This document shows, piece after piece, positions 30,640 through 34,689 of a stretch of 34,689 nt of DNA. Source of the DNA: Candidatus Roizmanbacteria bacterium RIFCSPHIGHO2_12_FULL_38_13 (GTDB taxonomy: Bacteria; Patescibacteriota; Microgenomatia; UBA1406; GWC2-37-13). The notes under the pieces are model-generated. The model was not told where the DNA came from and did no database searches. It saw only the letters and a program-made list of their open reading frames with translations. How positions within the stretch are numbered: the stretch's first letter is position 1; the number at the start of each line of letters is the position of its first letter. Where the stretch lies: positions 715 to 35,403 of the forward strand of contig MFZZ01000008.1 of the NCBI GenBank assembly GCA_001789555.1, given 5' to 3'. Made by a program: the position numbers and the translations under genes.

Positions 30640-32320
30640 AAAAATTATTGAAAATTTTTCTACGAAGGTAATCTATCATTTCACCGCTTATTATACTTTG
30701 ATAAATTGTTTCAATATCATTATATAGAGGTTTTTCTTTTTTAATATAGTCAACTCTTTCTCTTATAAATTCATACATTGGTCGTGTTTGTGGAGACAGA
30801 TATTTTGGCCCCCCACGTAAATCAACTCCCTGTGCAACTGCCATTAAATTTTGAGCAACAGAATATCGTGTTATGCGTAAGTTTTCAAGACCGAAAATTC
30901 CGGACGTAAGAGCGTGTGAAGTAATGTCTTGATTTCCTTCTTCATGAATTCCAAAGAATGTGCTAACTGGTATAGACAACAATGATGAATAAACATCAAA
31001 CATTCCAGACTGAATCTGAACCCCCTTAAAAACACATTGGGTTATTGCAGCTTTATCTGATAAATTTGCCGTTAGTCTGTTGTTCTCATATGGATTTACC
31101 ATGCGAGCAAGATGACGATCATTTAACTTAACAATATGAGTAAGCACCTTGCGTAAATTATCCATAGCGTCAACCATATGTGATGCAATGAAATTTCCTC
31201 CGCTCACCCATTGCCATGGTTTCTCACCATGAGTTACAAATTCTGGTGGTACCCAAAGTGGATTATCCGAAACGGCATTAGCGTTCACTGTAAGAATGTC
31301 GAAGATGTGCTTAATTTTTTCAACATTTACACCTTGGTATTGGGCAATACAACGAAGACTATATACATCTTGGACCTTGATGCCTTTTGGTCTTATTGTA
31401 TGTCCTGTCATTTCTTGATATGCCAACTTGCTTCCGTTAAGGAGATAGCGATATAACATGGCTAATTCCTTTTGACCATTGTGTGGTCTTACTGCTGCCA
31501 ATAATGGATGAAATGATCTATCAGTGCCTTCAAGTACTTCGATAACCATTGCTCCTAAAACTGTGCTTAAAAGAAAAACTTCTAAAGTATTCACTGCTAA
31601 AGAAATTGCTAGAGAATTAGAAAAATTATCTCCATTTACAAACCCGAGCCCAGCTTTAGGATCAAGTTTTAGCGGCTCAATTCCAACTTCCTTTAAAGCA
31701 TCAGACGCCTGTCTAAGATTACCGTAAGCGTCAAATACTTTAGTTCCAGGTATTTGTCGTAAAGCACTAAGTACACGACCGTTATGAGCAAGATCGCCAG
31801 ATGCCCCGATACCTCCATATTGATTTACAACTGGAGTAATAAAATTATTTAAAAGCTGTCTATATTTTTCCAGATCTTCAAGTTTAACTGCACTTACCCC
31901 TTGCATAAGCATATTAATACGAATGAGTATCGCTGATCTGACTACTTCTTTATCAAATTGTGGTCCGACTGAAACATCTACATGGACTATCCCTTCAGAC
32001 ATCTCACGTGCAATTTTAACCCTTTCTTTTTTTGTTCCATCGATAAGAACTCGTGATGCACGAGCTCCATATCCAGTATTACATCCATATACTGGAATAC
32101 CATTTTCAACATCCTTCATCATATGGCGATATGTTTCCTTAATACGATCAATAATTTTTTTATCTTGTGTGAAAGATGTCTTCGCTTTCCCACTTGCAAC
32201 CGAAATAATCTCGGGGATTGTTAATTTATTTCCAGTTATAGTTACTTCTTTATGAAGAGTATGTATGTATGAATCTATCTCAATCAAGTTATGTTGAGAA
32301 TAAGAATAATTTTTATTCAT
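30629..32320 (-). CDS. Histidine/phenylalanine/tyrosine ammonia-lyase family enzyme (MIO-type)
   Basis: The 563-residue protein belongs to the aromatic amino acid lyase/aminomutase family. Ala173-Ser174-Gly175 in GGIGASGDLAHNGRVL can cyclise to the MIO cofactor. VYGCNTGYGARAS (77-89) holds the catalytic Tyr78; GFVNGDNFSNS, DNPLW and the NQDITSHA region complete the active site. The stretch after ASGDL reads AHN instead of the usual APLAH. The substrate loop EGIVHVDVSVGPQF differs from the SH-type loops of HAL and TAL, so the amino acid (His, Phe, Tyr) and lyase versus aminomutase activity cannot be assigned. It heads a five-gene operon; no other histidine-utilisation gene is present, which argues against HutH. 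The 5' leader is about 37 bases. Confidence 0.9.
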   Translation of the reverse strand: MNKNYSYSQHNLIEIDSYIHTLHKEVTITGNKLTIPEIISVASGKAKTSFTQDKKIIDRIKETYRHMMKDVENGIPVYGCNTGYGARASRVLIDGTKKERVKIAREMSEGIVHVDVSVGPQFDKEVVRSAILIRINMLMQGVSAVKLEDLEKYRQLLNNFITPVVNQYGGIGASGDLAHNGRVLSALRQIPGTKVFDAYGNLRQASDALKEVGIEPLKLDPKAGLGFVNGDNFSNSLAISLAVNTLEVFLLSTVLGAMVIEVLEGTDRSFHPLLAAVRPHNGQKELAMLYRYLLNGSKLAYQEMTGHTIRPKGIKVQDVYSLRCIAQYQGVNVEKIKHIFDILTVNANAVSDNPLWVPPEFVTHGEKPWQWVSGGNFIASHMVDAMDNLRKVLTHIVKLNDRHLARMVNPYENNRLTANLSDKAAITQCVFKGVQIQSGMFDVYSSLLSIPVSTFFGIHEEGNQDITSHALTSGIFGLENLRITRYSVAQNLMAVAQGVDLRGGPKYLSPQTRPMYEFIRERVDYIKKEKPLYNDIETIYQSIISGEMIDYLRRKIFNNFYGF

Positions 32321-32364
32321 CGAATCGCTGAATTTGAATCAATATTTTTATTTCTATAGGTTTG

Positions 32365-32393
32365 AGTATATCAAAAAACTAAAGACTTTTCAG
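32365..32393 (-). promoter_or_regulatory. Promoter CTGAAA-17-TATACT for the lyase operon
   Basis: On the minus strand an extended -10 (TGA-TATACT, 32365-32370) follows a 4/6-match -35 (CTGAAA, 32388-32393) with a 17-base spacer. The palindrome at 32400-32416 abuts the -35 upstream, a position suited to an activator. Confidence 0.45.
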
Positions 32394-32399
32394 AAAAAT

Positions 32400-32416
32400 T
32401 GTCAATAAAATTGACT
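32400..32416. promoter_or_regulatory. Operator-like palindrome before the lyase operon
   Basis: TGTCAATAAAATTGACT contains a perfect 15-base palindrome (GTCAAT-AAA-ATTGAC, 32401-32415). Its 17-base form matches the site at 34673-34689 (reverse complement) at 16 of 17 positions. Confidence 0.65.
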
Positions 32417-32461
32417 CACGTCTAGTAATAACATTTCTTCATTAGGAATATTCAAAAATGA

Positions 32462-34645
32462 TCAATTTAAAGAAGGAACGCTGCCTAAGGAGATTATCAG
32501 ATCCTCAACTTTTTTTTTATCCATATCCATACCAAGTTCATGGTACAGAACATATGCTCTACGTAAATTAATCAAAGCTTTATTATTTTTGTTTTTTTGT
32601 TTATATATCTGTCCAAGTCCCTCTAATATCTGTGCCATCCCGATTTTTAATTTCCATCTTTCCATTATAAGTAATCCTCTTTTAAATTGTTTTTCTGCTG
32701 CATCCAATTTATTTAACAGTAACAAGGCTTTGCCAAAAAAAATTAATGCATGACCATTTACTGTTTTGTCGCTAAATGAACTACTCAGCTTTAAAGCCCT
32801 ATTCCCGTACTGTATGGCTTGTTTATGATTTCCCAATGCCCCATAAGTCATGGAAAGATAAGCATGAGATTTAGTATATTGTTCTTTACTTTCTTTTGTA
32901 TTTAAAATACTGATTGATTCTAAAAGTAATTTTTCCGCAGTTTTATATTTTCCTAATTGCTTGTTTATAAGTCCATATTTTTGTTTAAGTATTCCCAATA
33001 TTTGTGTGTCATAATTTTTTTTTGCTATTTCAGAAGATTTATTTAATAGTTCGTGAACTTTTTCAAGATTATTTTGAAAAAAATATACTCGCCCAATATC
33101 TTCAATAAAGTATTTTACTAGCCCTTGATAGTTGTTCAATTTTGTATAAGCTTCTTGTAATTTATTATCGAAACTTTGAATAAAATTCCAATTTCCACTA
33201 TAGAAAATGTATGTGTTTATTAATAACCATAAGGATATTAGCTCAGAATAATCTTTTATTTGGTAAGACTCTTCCATTATGGCTAAAATGTTCTCATTTT
33301 CCTTTTTAAGATAACTTAAATATTTTTTGCTACCCATTGGATGCTTTCCAATCTGCTTTATATAATAGGTCGCCAATCTGTGATAACTTTGTTTATCTAT
33401 CTTATTTCTCAAGAATTCCTTTACCGCAGGATGGAGTCTGTATCTGTCAGAAACTGAAGACTCTATAAATGAGAGATTTCGTAGTGCTTGAAGTATATGT
33501 CTAATATTTTTTTTCCGTGCATTACACAGAAAAGCAATAGGATCGATCCCGAAATCGGTTCCTCCAAAAACCGCACTTAATAAAAGCACTTGTTTTTCGT
33601 TTTTAGAAAGTTTATTTAGTGCAAAATCTAGGGCAACGTATAAATTCCTGTTATCATAATTAATGCTACTAAAATCTAGATTCTGTTTTTTAATTTGAAA
33701 AAAATATTCTTTTAAATTAGTTGGGTTTATATAAATTTGCCTTAGAACAATTGAGCACAAAATAGGTAAATATCCTAAAGATTCTCCAATTTTTTTTATA
33801 TACTCCTTATTACTTCTAATATAAGGCTCCCCTAAAATAGTATTAGCAAGTTTTGTATATTCTTCAGAAGAAAAATATTTAATTTGAAATCTTTTTTGAC
33901 AAAAATCACTGTCTTCAATAGAGGTAAATAAAATAGCAATTGGTAGCTTAGATAAAAATAGTATTACGTCGGTAGAAAACTGAGAGCTTTGAATATTATC
34001 AAGAATTAATAAAATCGATTTATTTTGTATCAGTGAAATTAGTTTTTCTCTTTTGTATTCCTCATTAGAGACTCCTTGAGCGTCGTATCCTAGTCCAAAA
34101 AGGATGTTGTCAATTATTGCTTGTTTATTTTTCAAATCCGCACGGAACCAATATATTCCGTCAGAAAAAGCATTTTTTAAAGTATATGCTAAGTGTATTG
34201 CCAACAACGTTTTCCCCACCCCTGGCATACCATATAACAAGACCCTATTCTTATTTATAAGCTCCCATGCAATGTCTTTAATAAATTTGTCCCTGCCAAT
34301 AAATATTTTGGGTTCATCAGGTAAAGTGGTATTTAACGGTCTAAAAAATAGTTTAATTTCTTCAACCTCATTGTCGTATAAATTTCTTTTTTCTAACGAC
34401 TCTAAAACTGAATTTGCGTCTTCAATTGTTCTTACTGCTCCTCGCTTGGCAAATAATCGAATAATTGTAATGATTGCTTTACGGCTGCTCGGCACTCTCT
34501 CCCCATTCTGCCACCTAGTAAACAATGAAGTTTCATAAACAATCCCTTCTTGCGCAAGAAGATCCCCAAACTCCGACAAAGTTTCTATCTCCGAACGAAG
34601 TCGATATTTTTTGAATAATGCGGCAAAGCTTTGTTGCCTTATCAT
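32462..34645 (-). CDS. STAND-type regulator: HTH, NB-ARC ATPase, TPR repeats
   Basis: From ATG 34645 the protein is 727 residues. Residues 4-60 form an XRE-like helix-turn-helix domain (LSEFGDLLAQ as an early helix; SLFTRWQNGERVPSSR as recognition helix and wing). The NB-ARC module starts with FIGRDKFIKDIAWEL, then Walker A LYGMPGVGKTLLA (139-146) and Walker B KSILLILDNIQ. A winged-helix region (LRNLSFIESSVSDRYRLHPAVKEFL) follows, then about six TPR units (for example LLESISILNTKE, SHAYLSMTYGALGNHKQAIQ) to the C-terminus. Such proteins sense a ligand through the TPR part and switch by nucleotide exchange. The in-frame TTG at 34678 is rejected: it lies inside the palindrome. It likely controls itself and the lyase operon. 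Confidence 0.85.
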   Translation of the reverse strand: MIRQQSFAALFKKYRLRSEIETLSEFGDLLAQEGIVYETSLFTRWQNGERVPSSRKAIITIIRLFAKRGAVRTIEDANSVLESLEKRNLYDNEVEEIKLFFRPLNTTLPDEPKIFIGRDKFIKDIAWELINKNRVLLYGMPGVGKTLLAIHLAYTLKNAFSDGIYWFRADLKNKQAIIDNILFGLGYDAQGVSNEEYKREKLISLIQNKSILLILDNIQSSQFSTDVILFLSKLPIAILFTSIEDSDFCQKRFQIKYFSSEEYTKLANTILGEPYIRSNKEYIKKIGESLGYLPILCSIVLRQIYINPTNLKEYFFQIKKQNLDFSSINYDNRNLYVALDFALNKLSKNEKQVLLLSAVFGGTDFGIDPIAFLCNARKKNIRHILQALRNLSFIESSVSDRYRLHPAVKEFLRNKIDKQSYHRLATYYIKQIGKHPMGSKKYLSYLKKENENILAIMEESYQIKDYSELISLWLLINTYIFYSGNWNFIQSFDNKLQEAYTKLNNYQGLVKYFIEDIGRVYFFQNNLEKVHELLNKSSEIAKKNYDTQILGILKQKYGLINKQLGKYKTAEKLLLESISILNTKESKEQYTKSHAYLSMTYGALGNHKQAIQYGNRALKLSSSFSDKTVNGHALIFFGKALLLLNKLDAAEKQFKRGLLIMERWKLKIGMAQILEGLGQIYKQKNKNNKALINLRRAYVLYHELGMDMDKKKVEDLIISLGSVPSLN

Positions 34646-34656
34646 AGTCAGGGCAT

Positions 34657-34662
34657 ATTGTA
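34657..34662 (-). promoter_or_regulatory. -10 box TACAAT for the STAND regulator gene
   Basis: TACAAT on the minus strand lies 11 bases before the ATG at 34645. The expected -35 position (34680-34685) is occupied by the palindrome, which has no good -35 match. Confidence 0.4.
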
Positions 34663-34672
34663 TAGGAAAACC

Positions 34673-34689
34673 TGTCAATTTTATTGACA
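34673..34689. promoter_or_regulatory. Operator-like palindrome before the STAND regulator gene
   Basis: TGTCAATTTTATTGACA at the window's right edge is the reverse complement of the 32400-32416 site except one base, and is palindromic outside its centre. It overlies the -35 region of the regulator's promoter, suggesting autoregulation. Confidence 0.65.

Noticed and set aside
30629-32320. HutH in a histidine degradation pathway
   Set aside because: No hutU, hutI or hutG is near, and the gene overlaps a PaaK-like ligase gene; a biosynthetic role fits the context better.
34646-34678. In-frame TTG start for the STAND regulator
   Set aside because: The TTG lies in the palindrome and upstream of the TACAAT box; ATG 34645 fits the promoter and the HTH domain start.

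Overview
The window looks like part of a Candidate Phyla Radiation (Patescibacteria) genome, most likely Microgenomates-like. The signs are short, tightly packed genes, a type IV pilus locus joined to a VirD4/TraG-type ATPase, a TrbC/VirB2-like pilin with a Thr/Pro-rich tail, very few Shine-Dalgarno sites, and many promoters whose -10 box lies only 6-10 bases before the start codon (leaderless mRNAs). TGA is used as an ordinary stop. The phylum call is inference from gene content; no rRNA is present.

Layout. 1-4107 (minus strand): a secreted glycosidase fragment cut by the window edge, dCTP deaminase, thiamine pyrophosphokinase, an unknown membrane-anchored protein, an RlmI-like methyltransferase, and a decayed UPF0047/YjbQ gene. 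4141-8088: a DUF4153/DUF4173-like membrane protein with no normal start codon, an ADP-ribosyltransferase-like protein, a PD-(D/E)XK homing-type nuclease that starts one base after the end of a tRNA-Pro gene, a PIG-L deacetylase, and tRNA-Ala. 8147-10333: a TrbC-like pilin with a terminal LPATG, a non-coding stretch with hairpins, acylphosphatase and a TPR protein.

10393-22354 (plus strand) is a type IV pilus locus. It runs HPt protein, CheY-like regulator, PilB, PilC, four minor prepilins in the order H-I-J-K (the I-like one carries a beta-propeller), a LytR_C membrane protein, the major pilin with its own strong promoter and terminator, a second CheY, a VirD4-like ATPase and a flavin reductase. 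After a nested inverted-repeat cluster, a minus-strand set follows (7TM histidine kinase, third CheY, large PilX-like prepilin) that probably belongs to the same phosphorelay and pilus system.

26194-34689 (minus strand) is the most unusual part. It is visibly AT-richer: the 60-base lines at 28081 and 29281 hold 14 and 12 G+C, against 33 and 29 at 12301 and 20701 in the pilus locus. A tight five-gene operon encodes an aromatic amino acid/histidine ammonia-lyase, a PaaK-like adenylate-forming ligase, a ThiF/E1-like adenylyltransferase, an Acg-type nitroreductase and a SAM methyltransferase. Upstream lies a gene for an HTH/NB-ARC/TPR (STAND) regulator. Nearly identical 17-base palindromes (16 of 17 positions) lie before the lyase operon and before the regulator gene. 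I read this as a small, self-regulated specialised-metabolite or modification cluster, which is unexpected in a reduced Patescibacterium and has no assigned product.
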